64,000 nt of DNA from Weissella cibaria KACC 11862 (GCF_000193635.1 NZ_AEKT01000035.1:62001-126000), one strand, 5' to 3'. Numbered from the stretch's first letter, positions 44,931-52,866 are shown. Notes: a model not told the origin generated them from the sequence alone. Numbers and translations: made by a program.

Positions 44931-45343
44931 TGCTTTATTAATATCTAATTTACTTTAGTTCGGAAGGCCACTCCAAACGCTAATGTCCCAATCGTTGTGT
45001 CGTCCGAACGGACCATGTTCAGAATCTAAACACTAATCTTTGCACCGTTACAGCAAATAATTGATTATTATTTGTTTGTGTAATTACACGTACAAATACA
45101 CAAAATCACCCCGATGCAATCTACTAGGTAGTAGGTTGCATCGGGGTGATTTTAATGAAAGACAGAACTAATCATATTGCAGGTACGTACATACTCAATT
45201 ATCGGCCACTTCATAACAAAAGAAGAGTACAAGAATACTCAAATCGGTACTCAAATGGCTGACGTGATCAACACGAATTATCTGAACGAATTAATATGAA
45301 TCAAATGTTAACCAACTAAAGTCCCGGTGCTCATCCGAAGTAA
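44931..45343. other. Intergenic region with gene debris
   Basis: There is no complete gene. A perfect 18-bp inverted repeat lies at 45102-45153. After it, a plus-strand frame of 46 codons without a start (45159-45299) reads protein-like, including GHFITKEEYKNTQIGTQMAD, and ends at TGA. This may be the 3' end of a lost gene. The rest is AT-rich with nothing recognisable. Confidence 0.35.
45102..45153. repeat. Long perfect inverted repeat
   Basis: AAAATCACCCCGATGCAA and TTGCATCGGGGTGATTTT, 18-bp arms separated by 16 nt that can pair further (CTAC/GTAG). T-runs lie on both sides, so it could be a bidirectional terminator. No functional gene abuts it on either side, however. Confidence 0.7.
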
Positions 45344-45964
45344 CTAAAACGTGGACATCACGTTAACACCCACCTCATACAGTAAGTGTACACCGTATAG
45401 TAACAGCACAATACCTGAAATCACATTGATCCAAATTAGGAACTTCTTTGACAATCTATCTTTTAAACTATTGATAACAAGCGTCATCCCCATAATCCAA
45501 ATAAATGTCGCCATAACAATTCCGGTAATAAACATGCCAACCGCAGAATCCGCTAATGTTCCACGAATTGCACTAAGTGTAATAGATGAATCAATAACAG
45601 CTTGCGGATTCGCCCAGATGACTACAATGGCTGTCAATATTGCTTTTTTAACCGGTATTTGATTGACTTGTTCATTTAAGTCTACACTTCTCGCTGACTT
45701 CAATACATTCCACGCAAGCCAAACAACTAATACTCCACCAACAAACATCACAACTTGTTTGACAGTCTCATTGGCATTTAAAATGACGCCAAAACCAAAA
45801 TAGCCCACCGATGCCAAGGCAGTATTAGAGATCCACACGAATAAAGAATATAGCATCGATCTTTTCAGCGAGTGATTAAACGCATTGTTAAACACATATA
45901 TATTTTGCATTCCGATTGGCGCTACTAATGCAAACCGTAACAACAGTCCTTTTAACAAAAACAT
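45344..45964 (-). CDS. LysE/ArgO family amino acid exporter
   Basis: A 206-aa protein with about six transmembrane segments. FALVAPIGMQNIYVFNNAF is the LysE/ArgO signature, and VIWANPQAVIDSSITLSAI matches the second conserved block. Such proteins export lysine or arginine. ATG 45964 is chosen because GGGGGAG precedes it. It is a single gene near a tRNA-Arg gene. No LysG/ArgP regulator is adjacent. Confidence 0.87.
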   Translation of the reverse strand: MFLLKGLLLRFALVAPIGMQNIYVFNNAFNHSLKRSMLYSLFVWISNTALASVGYFGFGVILNANETVKQVVMFVGGVLVVWLAWNVLKSARSVDLNEQVNQIPVKKAILTAIVVIWANPQAVIDSSITLSAIRGTLADSAVGMFITGIVMATFIWIMGMTLVINSLKDRLSKKFLIWINVISGIVLLLYGVHLLYEVGVNVMSTF

Positions 45965-46345
45965 AGCCTCTCCCCCTAACAAGGTAACGTTTAAACAATT
46001 AAAAGAAAAGACTACACCCAAAAAGAAAGTACAAGCACGCCATTTACGTAATGATGTCAAAAATTACGCTGTACAATGTCATTTTTTAATATCATAATTC
46101 GTACACAGTATCCATTAGTTTTTACAAGGTCACTCCCTGTATAGTTAAGCCATCTTTTTTAATGAGAGCACAAATAAATCAGACCAAAACTTGGCTAATT
46201 GTTTTGTACATTGTTCAAATCGTTTAATAGATGAGCACCAGAATTATTCCATGTTGCCAAAAATAATCAACTGGATAACTAGGGGCTCTCGTTCACAACG
46301 AACTCAAAAAATGATAGTCCTAAAACTAGTCACGAATGCAAAATA
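45965..46345. other. Intergenic region upstream of lysE
   Basis: AT-rich spacer of 381 bp holding the lysE RBS. Its promoter is not clearly visible. No supported ORF, repeat or RNA structure was found. Confidence 0.5.
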
Positions 46346-46377
46346 AAAGCACCGGGAGAATCATCTCTCGGTGCTTT
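46346..46377 (-). terminator. Intrinsic terminator downstream of the tRNA gene
   Basis: A 14-bp stem AAAGCACCGGGAGA / TCTCTCGGTGCTTT (one G-U) and T-rich tail on the minus strand, 7 bp past the tRNA. Confidence 0.85.
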
Positions 46378-46383
46378 CTTGTA

Positions 46384-46456
46384 TGGGCCTAGCAGGACTC
46401 GAACCTGCAATACCCGGTTCGTAGCCGGGGTGTTTATCCAATTAGCATATAAGCCC
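46384..46456 (-). tRNA. tRNA-Arg (anticodon ACG), atypical D-stem
   Basis: The 73-nt cloverleaf has acceptor GGGCTTA/TAGGCCC, anticodon stem CCCGG/CCGGG with loop CTACGAA (anticodon ACG, read as ICG), and T-arm GCAGG-TTCGAGT-CCTGC. The D-stem is irregular: T10-A25, G11-C24, C12 opposite A23 (mismatch), T13-A22, the reverse of the usual purine/pyrimidine order. CCA is not encoded (A73 is followed by TAC). It is an isolated gene with a strong terminator. It is probably a functional but divergent tRNA; decay is possible. Confidence 0.78.
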
Positions 46457-46548
46457 AAAACATTTAATTCGTTGCCTCAACAACATAATTAATAATATCA
46501 ATTCACTTCCCGTTTGTAAAGGATTTTTTATCGAATTTTTTTAAGAAA

Positions 46549-46582
46549 GCAAAAACCCACACCTTCAGATGCGGGCTTTTTA
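46549..46582 (-). terminator. Intrinsic terminator of the CPBP-protease operon
   Basis: Minus-strand AAAAAGCCCGCA pairs with TGTGGGTTTTT (one bulge, one G-U). Confidence 0.78.
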
Positions 46583-46585
46583 AAA

Positions 46586-47350
46586 TTATTGACCTAATAG
46601 CTTACTATTACGTGCCACTTTTCGGTTTGGAAAAACACCAAATATCATGATGATCAGTACCATCACTAAAACAACCCCTTGCGCGGCCACTGCTTCAACT
46701 GGAACTGACATCACAGTCGTCCCCATCTGCGCCATGCTATTGAAGTCAATCGCAAAGTGCAAGATAATCCCGTACCAAATTGAGCCTGTCCGTGCATAAA
46801 TTGCCGTAAAGATTAGACCAACCCACGTTGCGAACAATACTTGTGACAGTGTGGACGTTAAATCTTGACCAGAGGCCATATTTGTTAAATGTAATAAACC
46901 AAAAAAGACAGATGAATAAATTGCTGCCTGAAACGGTGCATTCTGACGCTTTTGTAAGACACGTAGCAGAATATAGAAAATGCCGGCTCGTAAAATTACT
47001 TCTTCAAGAATACCAGCTTCAAGTGCTCGTAATGTTAGCGACGCCGCTTGTTCAAAGCGATAATGTACGATGTTAGATGCACCAAAAATTAACCTTAGCG
47101 CAACGATAATCACATAGCAAACCAACGGCACCCAACTAGCAAACTTCGTAAATTTTAGACCGATATCATGTTGCAACAATTGGCGCATAATGCGTACGAT
47201 AATGAACAACGTCAAGATGGCATAAGCAATCGTCGCAATCGCATCAATAAAATTGGGCACATGAAACAGCATCATACCATGCTCTAAAACAAAGTAACCT
47301 AGTAACAAACCGAGTACCGTAATGAGCGCTCTTTTTTCATTTTTAGTCAT
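46586..47350 (-). CDS. CPBP family intramembrane glutamic endopeptidase
   Basis: A 254-aa multi-pass membrane protein of the CAAX protease/bacteriocin-processing (Abi) family. Motif 1 is E116-E117-x3-R121 (EEVILR), motif 2 is FFGLLH with H154, and motif 3 is LHFAIDFN with H198. In LAB such proteins are linked to bacteriocin immunity, maturation or exopolysaccharide genes. None lies here, so the substrate is unknown. It lies 9 bp after the DUF975 gene in the same transcript. Confidence 0.87.
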   Translation of the reverse strand: MTKNEKRALITVLGLLLGYFVLEHGMMLFHVPNFIDAIATIAYAILTLFIIVRIMRQLLQHDIGLKFTKFASWVPLVCYVIIVALRLIFGASNIVHYRFEQAASLTLRALEAGILEEVILRAGIFYILLRVLQKRQNAPFQAAIYSSVFFGLLHLTNMASGQDLTSTLSQVLFATWVGLIFTAIYARTGSIWYGIILHFAIDFNSMAQMGTTVMSVPVEAVAAQGVVLVMVLIIMIFGVFPNRKVARNSKLLGQ

Positions 47351-47358
47351 AACAAAGC

Positions 47359-48090
47359 CTACTTTACTGGTGCATCTTGTTCACGAATAAAGTCACGTGA
47401 AAAGACGGTCTGACGAACAATAATCGTTGGTATCGCAATCAACGAAGGTATAATCGTTATCAGCGTTGACCCATAAGCTGAGATGAAGGTATTGTCCGTG
47501 AAGTAAATACCAACTGATTGATGCGTCAAGACGACATACCCTAGGTAAATCAAGATGATTAAAGCGAACATGATTACATACCATGTCAAAGTTAACATGA
47601 AGAGTTGTCCTTTATATCCCTTCATTTGATCATCAGACCAACCAATGTACGCCAACGCACCTTGCAATGGACGTCCTTTTTCAAAATCATCAACAGCTTT
47701 AGGAATTGCTTGCGTATAAGCGTAGGCCTTCACAATACCCGGAATCAGGAGTAATATGCTCCACAACATTGTGAAAATCGCCTGTAATACACTGATTTTT
47801 ATTAATACCCAAAGCAACCGGCCATTTTTGAAGTAATCGAAAACGCCACGTTCAGACCGATTAAAGATAATCAATTGGTAAAGTGTACCCAACATTACCG
47901 CCCCAAATATAGTTGCAACTAAAGCTAAAATCAGGCTACCGCCATAGAACTCACCAATTTTATCATCAATGACGTCCCCAACCAAAGTAAAGAAAAGATC
48001 CCCAACAACCGCAATTAGGGCAACCAGCAACACCCGCTTAATCGCTAAAAAGCCACGACTATCCCGAATAATATCCGTATTTCTACTCAT
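47359..48090 (-). CDS. DUF975 family integral membrane protein
   Basis: A 243-aa protein with about six transmembrane segments. The diagnostic DUF975 block is LLLIPGIVKAYAYTQAIP, preceded by GVFDYFKNGRLL. Its function is unknown. GGAGG precedes ATG 48090. It forms an operon with the CPBP protease gene; it may be that protease's substrate or partner, but there is no direct evidence. Confidence 0.83.
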   Translation of the reverse strand: MSRNTDIIRDSRGFLAIKRVLLVALIAVVGDLFFTLVGDVIDDKIGEFYGGSLILALVATIFGAVMLGTLYQLIIFNRSERGVFDYFKNGRLLWVLIKISVLQAIFTMLWSILLLIPGIVKAYAYTQAIPKAVDDFEKGRPLQGALAYIGWSDDQMKGYKGQLFMLTLTWYVIMFALIILIYLGYVVLTHQSVGIYFTDNTFISAYGSTLITIIPSLIAIPTIIVRQTVFSRDFIREQDAPVK

Positions 48091-48240
48091 AAATAAATCC
48101 TCCAAAAACCAAACATTACAAATACGTTACCATTTATTTTCAGTAAGAACAATTGACCAAAAATATACCATTTCATTGAAATATTAGTCGATTGTGTTTT
48201 TGTGGCGTTATGTAAAATTATTTATGACCTATACCGTTTT

Positions 48241-48272
48241 AAAAAAGCAACTGTCAAAATGACAGTTGCTTT
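48241..48272 (-). terminator. Intrinsic terminator of the DUF1801-like gene
   Basis: AAAGCAACTGTCA, loop AAA, TGACAGTTGCTTT: perfect 13-bp stem with a T-run on the minus strand. Confidence 0.85.
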
Positions 48273-48282
48273 CATGTTTTAT

Positions 48283-48717
48283 TTATTTTTTCATTGCGCG
48301 TTGAATTAATGTACTGACTTGATCAGCTACGTCTTCCTGCCATGCCGTTACTGCAAACGACGTTGGCCACATCACCCCATCATCCAATTGGGCAGCATCA
48401 TTAAACCCAATTGTGTTATACCGGCTTTGAAATTTCGTAGCCGGTTGGAAAAAGAGTACTACTTTACCGTCCGCATTTGCATACGCTGGCATACTGTACC
48501 ATGTTTTGGGTTGCAACTCTGGCGCAATCTCTCGCACTAAGTCATGCAATTTCGCCGCGATAAACGCCTCATCATCCGGCATTTCAGCAATTTTCTCCAG
48601 CAAATCGGCCTCTGGATTTTTCTTACTGCGCTTATTTGCCTGTTCTCGTCGTAATTCAGCTGCTCGTTCTTTCATCGCCTGTTTTTCAAAATCTGAAAAT
48701 CCGCTTTGTTCAACCAT
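48283..48717 (-). CDS. DUF1801/YdhG-like protein
   Basis: A 144-aa soluble protein. The C-terminal half (LVREIAPELQPKTWYSMPAYA, VVLFFQPATKFQSRYNTIGFND) matches the YdhG/DUF1801 domain, whose family includes an iron-chaperone-like fold. The N-terminal half is a highly charged helix rich in Lys/Arg/Glu (MKERAAELRREQANKRSKK). ATG 48717 is preferred over a longer frame without an RBS. Its role is unknown. Confidence 0.78.
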   Translation of the reverse strand: MVEQSGFSDFEKQAMKERAAELRREQANKRSKKNPEADLLEKIAEMPDDEAFIAAKLHDLVREIAPELQPKTWYSMPAYANADGKVVLFFQPATKFQSRYNTIGFNDAAQLDDGVMWPTSFAVTAWQEDVADQVSTLIQRAMKK

Positions 48718-48823
48718 TTGTTCACCATTTTCTTTCAAACTTTCTTGGCCTAAGTATAGCAAAATGCCACTGGCATGACAGCAAAAAATATGGCAACCAA
48801 ACAAAGCTGGTCGCCATATCCAT

Positions 48824-49132
48824 CTAATTTGAAATGTCCATATGCTCTAAGTGAGTAAACGTCGCTTCCAGGGTTTGTTTCAGGTGCTGATCATAAATTT
48901 CATAATAGACCCGATTACCTGACGTTTCGCGCGTCACCACGTGATTCTGATACAAAATTGCCAAATGTTTCGACACCGTCGGTTGCGCAATTCCAGTTTG
49001 CGCAACCAATTCACTCACATAAACGGGGCCTGGGTGCATCACCATATAATGCAAAATCGCTAATCGGCTCTCATTACCTAAAACTTTGTAAAAGCCGGCA
49101 ACCGCCTGTAATAGCGCTTGTTCCTGTGCCAT
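48824..49132 (-). CDS. ArsR/SmtB family metal sensor, CzrA type
   Basis: A 102-aa winged-helix repressor: core GNESRLAILHYM, recognition helix QPTVSKHLAIL and wing GNRVYYEIYD. The C-terminal helix carries D81-x-H83 and H94-xx-H97, the exact spacing of the CzrA/SmtB alpha-5 zinc site (D84, H86, H97, H100 in CzrA). The alpha-3 Cys motif of ArsR/CadC is absent. This predicts zinc/cobalt sensing. It lies 15 bp after the CDF exporter gene, in the same operon, and probably represses it through the palindrome at 50078. Confidence 0.85.
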   Translation of the reverse strand: MAQEQALLQAVAGFYKVLGNESRLAILHYMVMHPGPVYVSELVAQTGIAQPTVSKHLAILYQNHVVTRETSGNRVYYEIYDQHLKQTLEATFTHLEHMDISN

Positions 49133-49147
49133 CTTATCACCCAACCT

Positions 49148-50041
49148 TTAAATTGTGTTGCAGTTAACTTCTAAGTGCGTTTCTGCCTGAATCGTTGTGT
49201 GGGCAATGCCAAACTCATGTTTCAGCGTTTCCGTAATATCATCAAGGTCAGCATCGTTAAATGTCGGTGTAACGGCTAAGTGCGCTGTTAACGCCGCCTC
49301 AGTCGTCGAAATCCCCCAAATATGAAGATCATGGACTGACTTTACGGCCGCATGGTTTGCCAAGTAGTCCGCGATACCCGCCTCATCAATCCCCGCTGGG
49401 ACCCCATTGAGTAGCAAATTCAGCGACTGCTTAAATACATCCCATGAACTGACCACAATCACAATCCCAATTAAGGCTGACACCAACGGGTCAATCCAGT
49501 TCCAACCAGTCAGGGCAATCAATACACCTGAAATCACGACGCCGACCGAAACGCCGGCATCGGCCAACAAGTGAATATAAGCGCCACGTGCGTTCAAATC
49601 ATGTTCTTGCTGACCACTTTTGGCAAAGAAATGTGCTGCCAGGAAATTAACTAAAATCCCAACTAACGCCACCCAAATCACGATGTCGCCGTCAACATGT
49701 GCCTTACCATTTATTAATTTATCAATGGCTTCAAACCAGATAATTCCAACGGCAATTAATAGCAAAATGGCATTGATCGCACTGGCAAGAATGGTCGTGT
49801 TATGAAAGCCGTATGTCCGTCGACGTGTTGCTTTCAACCCAAAAACTAATACTGCTAGCCAAGACAAAATTAACGACGCGACGTCACTCACACTGTGCAG
49901 TGCGTCCGCAAACAAGGCTGTCGAACCGGCCAATTTTGCGAAAATCATTTCCCCAATGATAAAAGCCAAATTTAGTCCAATACCGATCAAATACGGCGTC
50001 TGATTATTCTGTTCAATTTCATGATGATGCGTGTGTGCCAT
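49148..50041 (-). CDS. Cation diffusion facilitator (CzcD-like zinc exporter)
   Basis: Six-transmembrane H+-coupled divalent-cation exporter of 297 aa. The N-terminus is His-rich (MAHTHHHE). The membrane metal site is visible as HSVSD in TM2 and HLLAD in TM5. A cytoplasmic C-terminal domain has HDLHIWGI and HxH-type ends (QAETHLEVNC). ATG 50041 is preferred, 8 nt after GGAGG. It is first in an operon with the CzrA-like sensor and has an operator-overlapped promoter. Confidence 0.9.
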   Translation of the reverse strand: MAHTHHHEIEQNNQTPYLIGIGLNLAFIIGEMIFAKLAGSTALFADALHSVSDVASLILSWLAVLVFGLKATRRRTYGFHNTTILASAINAILLLIAVGIIWFEAIDKLINGKAHVDGDIVIWVALVGILVNFLAAHFFAKSGQQEHDLNARGAYIHLLADAGVSVGVVISGVLIALTGWNWIDPLVSALIGIVIVVSSWDVFKQSLNLLLNGVPAGIDEAGIADYLANHAAVKSVHDLHIWGISTTEAALTAHLAVTPTFNDADLDDITETLKHEFGIAHTTIQAETHLEVNCNTI

Positions 50042-50077
50042 CTTCATCCCCTCCGTTTCCAATATGTCACTTATGGT

Positions 50078-50114
50078 ATATGCCAATTATGGCATATTAA
50101 AAAGTAGAGTTCAA
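50078..50114 (-). promoter_or_regulatory. Promoter and CzrA-type operator of the zinc-export operon
   Basis: TTGAAC (50114-50109), a 17-bp spacer and CATAAT (50091-50086) form the promoter. The -10 lies inside the inverted repeat ATATGCCA-N4-TGGCATAT (50078-50097). Repressor binding there would block polymerase, as for CzrA/SmtB operators. Confidence 0.7.
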
Positions 50115-50142
50115 ATGATACCTGTCATTTTCTGGCCTATGC

Positions 50143-50550
50143 TTATCTTTCAGTAAATACACTAGCCAACCAGTCGGCAATCGTCGCCATGACTACTTCA
50201 GTATTCGCTGTTTGTGTCACTTCAATCGTAAACGCCTGTACATCTTCAAAAAAATCTGGCGTGGGGTCATAGCCATTGGCAGTCAGAAAGGTTTGCACAA
50301 CCAGCATGGCCGTTCGCTTGCTACCATCCACAAATACTGGTGTTTTGACAATTTGTTGCATCATGTAGGCCGCTTTCAGCCAAATTGTTGGGTACATTTC
50401 CTGTCCGAACACAATTTGCTGTGGTTGCGTAATCACAACATCAAACGCTCGTGGCGACTGCACACCTGCATTACCACCACCGAGGGTTGCAATTGCCGTT
50501 TCATTTAGATGCAACACCTCAGCAGCTGTTAAATACTTTACCTGACTCAT
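50143..50550 (-). CDS. Doc-like (Fic fold) protein lacking the catalytic His
   Basis: The 135-aa protein aligns with Doc toxins along its length: LTAAEVLHLNETAI at the start, GVQSPRAFDVVITQPQQIVFG, and a helix with the Fic motif. Canonical HxFx(D/N)xNKR reads P71-V-F-V-D-G-S-K-R79, so the catalytic His is Pro and Asn is Ser. The phosphate-binding Lys-Arg remain. No Phd antitoxin gene lies on either side. It may be an inactive or repurposed relative. The neighbour upstream is a DUF2075 ATPase with its own terminator. Confidence 0.75.
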   Translation of the reverse strand: MSQVKYLTAAEVLHLNETAIATLGGGNAGVQSPRAFDVVITQPQQIVFGQEMYPTIWLKAAYMMQQIVKTPVFVDGSKRTAMLVVQTFLTANGYDPTPDFFEDVQAFTIEVTQTANTEVVMATIADWLASVFTER

Positions 50551-50571
50551 GGATCATCCACCATTTTCTAT

Positions 50572-50607
50572 AAAAAATGACGCTTGGGCATTAATACCAA
50601 ACGTCAT
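50572..50607 (-). terminator. Intrinsic terminator of the DUF2075 gene
   Basis: ATGACG-N-TTGG pairs with CCAA-N-CGTCAT (one mismatch), then six T on the minus strand. Confidence 0.75.
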
Positions 50608-50617
50608 GTTTCATTAC

Positions 50618-51778
50618 TTATTTTTGAAGTTCCAACAAGCGCGCGCGCAATGCGTCATCGTATGCTGTCAAGTACAAACCGTACTTACCGCGCTTGATTA
50701 AGACGTTCAACACGTTTGCGATAAACGCCTTGAATTCATCTTCCGTAAACTTACGATCTTGTCGCTTCTTGAAAATTTCCTTGTGAGAATATTTTTCTGG
50801 AATAATTGTCACGCTATCAGTCTTTGGATCATAACCAAATGAAGGACCAATAATCATCCCCACATAATTCAAATCAAATCCTTGCAACGTATAAATCGTT
50901 CCGACCTGAGTAATTGACCCTTCCCGCTTAGCCCAGTGGGTACGCTGTGGATCCCATTCATCCCAAGGCAAGTTAAAGGTATCCATCTCGACGTTGTGAC
51001 GACCATCAATTCGTGGGAAGCCAGACGTGGCGACCACGCGACTTTGACCGAACTCCTTATTCTTTTCCTTAATTGCTTCGTACAAATCGCCAGCCTTATC
51101 GAAGACCTTAAATTCAAACTCAGAATTATATGGAAATGGCTTCAAAGGCTTTTCAGCCGTCAAATCATCCAACCAGTCAACTTGTTCCTGGCTCGCTACC
51201 ATTCGATATTGGAAGTCCATGTCAAATTGGTGATATGGGTTGTTACCAATCGTCTTAAACAACAAGTCCTTGTCCCAGTACATCTTTGACTGGAACACTT
51301 GCGCAAAATCGTAAACAACGACAACGACCTTGGCCAATGACATCAAATCTGCCAATTGGTTTTCACCATTGTAGTGCATGTAAGGTTCAGGCTTTGAAAG
51401 CAATAAGTGGGCCTCATCAACGAAAATGACATCGTATTGCCAGTTACGCTTTTGCGCATTGTTAATCAACGGTGTCGGACGCGTAATATCCTTATCACGC
51501 ATGCCTGGAATATCAACGGCCAAATCCTTGTAGGCTTTAAACAACTCCGGGTGGTTCACAACCAACGCCGTCTTGTACCGCTTGTCCGTCATATACTTGG
51601 TAACTAAGTTCATTAAAACAACTGACTTACCAGTGCCGGCTGCACCTTGAATAATTGCAACACGGTGATCATTTTGCTTCAAGCCATCACCAATGTAGGC
51701 ATTCATATTAGAAATAACAGCTTCTTGCTCCGCTGAAAGATTATCAACGAAAAATTGTTCTTTTAAAATTTTATTCAT
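50618..51778 (-). CDS. DUF2075 domain P-loop ATPase / helicase-like protein
   Basis: A 386-aa superfamily-1-like NTPase. Walker A is IIQGAAGTGKSVVL (about 40-55), Walker B is DVIFVDEAHLLL, FQYRMVASQEQ follows, and TLQGFDLNYVGMIIGPSFGYD is a motif V/VI-like end. DUF2075 proteins are found alone or fused to nucleases; their role (RNA/DNA remodelling or defence) is unclear. No nuclease domain is present here. ATG 51778 has no SD and lies only 10 bp after a TATAAT box, which suggests a leaderless mRNA; ATG 51790 is an alternative start. Confidence 0.82.
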   Translation of the reverse strand: MNKILKEQFFVDNLSAEQEAVISNMNAYIGDGLKQNDHRVAIIQGAAGTGKSVVLMNLVTKYMTDKRYKTALVVNHPELFKAYKDLAVDIPGMRDKDITRPTPLINNAQKRNWQYDVIFVDEAHLLLSKPEPYMHYNGENQLADLMSLAKVVVVVYDFAQVFQSKMYWDKDLLFKTIGNNPYHQFDMDFQYRMVASQEQVDWLDDLTAEKPLKPFPYNSEFEFKVFDKAGDLYEAIKEKNKEFGQSRVVATSGFPRIDGRHNVEMDTFNLPWDEWDPQRTHWAKREGSITQVGTIYTLQGFDLNYVGMIIGPSFGYDPKTDSVTIIPEKYSHKEIFKKRQDRKFTEDEFKAFIANVLNVLIKRGKYGLYLTAYDDALRARLLELQK

Positions 51779-51788
51779 AATAAAAGAC

Positions 51789-51794
51789 ATTATA
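51789..51794 (-). promoter_or_regulatory. Candidate -10 box giving a leaderless DUF2075 transcript
   Basis: A perfect TATAAT (minus strand) overlaps the first in-frame ATG (51790). The predicted start near 51782 is 2-6 nt from ATG 51778. The -35 (TAGCAC at 17 bp) is weak. Confidence 0.4.
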
Positions 51795-51814
51795 CAACGT
51801 AAGTAGTCCTTGTG

Positions 51815-52342
51815 CTATTTCGATACCAAATTTTTCATCATTAACACATCCGTTTGTTGGTCAGTCCCCATATAGAAATCATGCGCCTCACCCGTTAACG
51901 TGAAGCCCATCTTCTCATAGAATGCGATGGCATTCGGGTTGTGTTCCCAGACCCCAAGCCAAATTTCGTGCTTATCTAGTGACTTAGCTAGTCGCTCGGC
52001 TTCACCGATAAACACACGGCCGAGGCCTTGCCGTTGGAAACTTCGGCGTACATAAATACGCTCAACTTCAAGCGCATCCTCGCCCATTTTTTCTGATTGC
52101 GCGTCATCCACATTTAGCTTGAGATACCCTGCAATTTTTTCATCCACTAAGACAAAATAAAACATTGATGCTGGATCGGCTAATTCAGCTGCTAGTTTCT
52201 CTGGTGTATACGCCGCTGCCAGGTAATCACGCATGTTTTCGGCCGTATTTTGCGCACCAAACGTATCTGAAAATGTTTCAATTGAAATATCCCGTAGTGT
52301 GTCCAAATCCTTGGTTGTCAATCGACGTAATGTCATACTCAT
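51815..52342 (-). CDS. GNAT family N-acetyltransferase
   Basis: A 175-aa protein with a full GNAT fold: LEVERIYVRRSFQRQGLGRVFIGEA holds the acetyl-CoA-binding Q/RxxGxG loop, and NPNAIAFYEKMGFTLTGEAHDFYMG is motif B. The N-terminal half resembles diamine or spermidine acetyltransferase-like members, but the substrate is not known. A second ATG at 52336 is equally plausible. It lies 17 bp after the MarR gene, so the two are probably one transcript. Confidence 0.87.
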   Translation of the reverse strand: MSMTLRRLTTKDLDTLRDISIETFSDTFGAQNTAENMRDYLAAAYTPEKLAAELADPASMFYFVLVDEKIAGYLKLNVDDAQSEKMGEDALEVERIYVRRSFQRQGLGRVFIGEAERLAKSLDKHEIWLGVWEHNPNAIAFYEKMGFTLTGEAHDFYMGTDQQTDVLMMKNLVSK

Positions 52343-52359
52343 CCTTAATCTCCTCGTCT

Positions 52360-52812
52360 TTAATAGTTACGGTGTTGTCCTTTTTTTACAGCGTTCCAAT
52401 CGGCTGCGACATTTTCACGCATCCGCGTCAACATGGCGTTCAATTGTTGCACCTCCGCATCGGAAAAGCCTTGTAACGCCACAGCTTCCGAGTAATCATT
52501 TTCACGTTTAATCACCTGGTAAATGGCGCGCCCCTTCTCTGTTGCCCGAAGATGTTTAATTTTCAAATTATCGGGATTATCACGTTTCTCGACTAATCCA
52601 TCGGTAATTAATTTCTTAACTGCCCGCGACACGGTTGTGCGGTCGACCATAATCAAATCTGACAACGCCTCTTGGATAATATCAGGCTGTTCAACAATTC
52701 GCACTAAGTACAAATATTGTCCTTTGGTTAAATTAAATTCTTTAAATTCCACATTGCTTATCGAATCTAGGGCACGCGCAATCATGCCAATTTCTCTTAA
52801 GTTAGCTGTCAT
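52360..52812 (-). CDS. MarR family transcriptional regulator
   Basis: A 150-aa winged-helix protein: TKGQYLYLVRIVEQP, recognition helix VDRTTVSRAVKKLITDGLV, wing KRDNPDNLKIKHLRATEKG. It heads an operon with a GNAT gene. A 26-bp perfect inverted repeat lies 29-54 bp upstream over the probable -35, so it is likely autoregulated. Confidence 0.87.
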   Translation of the reverse strand: MTANLREIGMIARALDSISNVEFKEFNLTKGQYLYLVRIVEQPDIIQEALSDLIMVDRTTVSRAVKKLITDGLVEKRDNPDNLKIKHLRATEKGRAIYQVIKRENDYSEAVALQGFSDAEVQQLNAMLTRMRENVAADWNAVKKGQHRNY

Positions 52813-52840
52813 ATTTCCGTCCTCACGTATAGTCTATAAC

Positions 52841-52866
52841 CTTTTTGTTGCATTTGCAACAAAAAG
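52841..52866. promoter_or_regulatory. MarR operator, 26-bp perfect inverted repeat
   Basis: CTTTTTGTTGCA-TT-TGCAACAAAAAG. The TTGCA/TGCAA core is typical of MarR sites. The promoter candidate TTGCAA-N16-TATACG on the minus strand overlaps it. The outer T-runs partly belong to the adjoining terminator. Confidence 0.65.
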
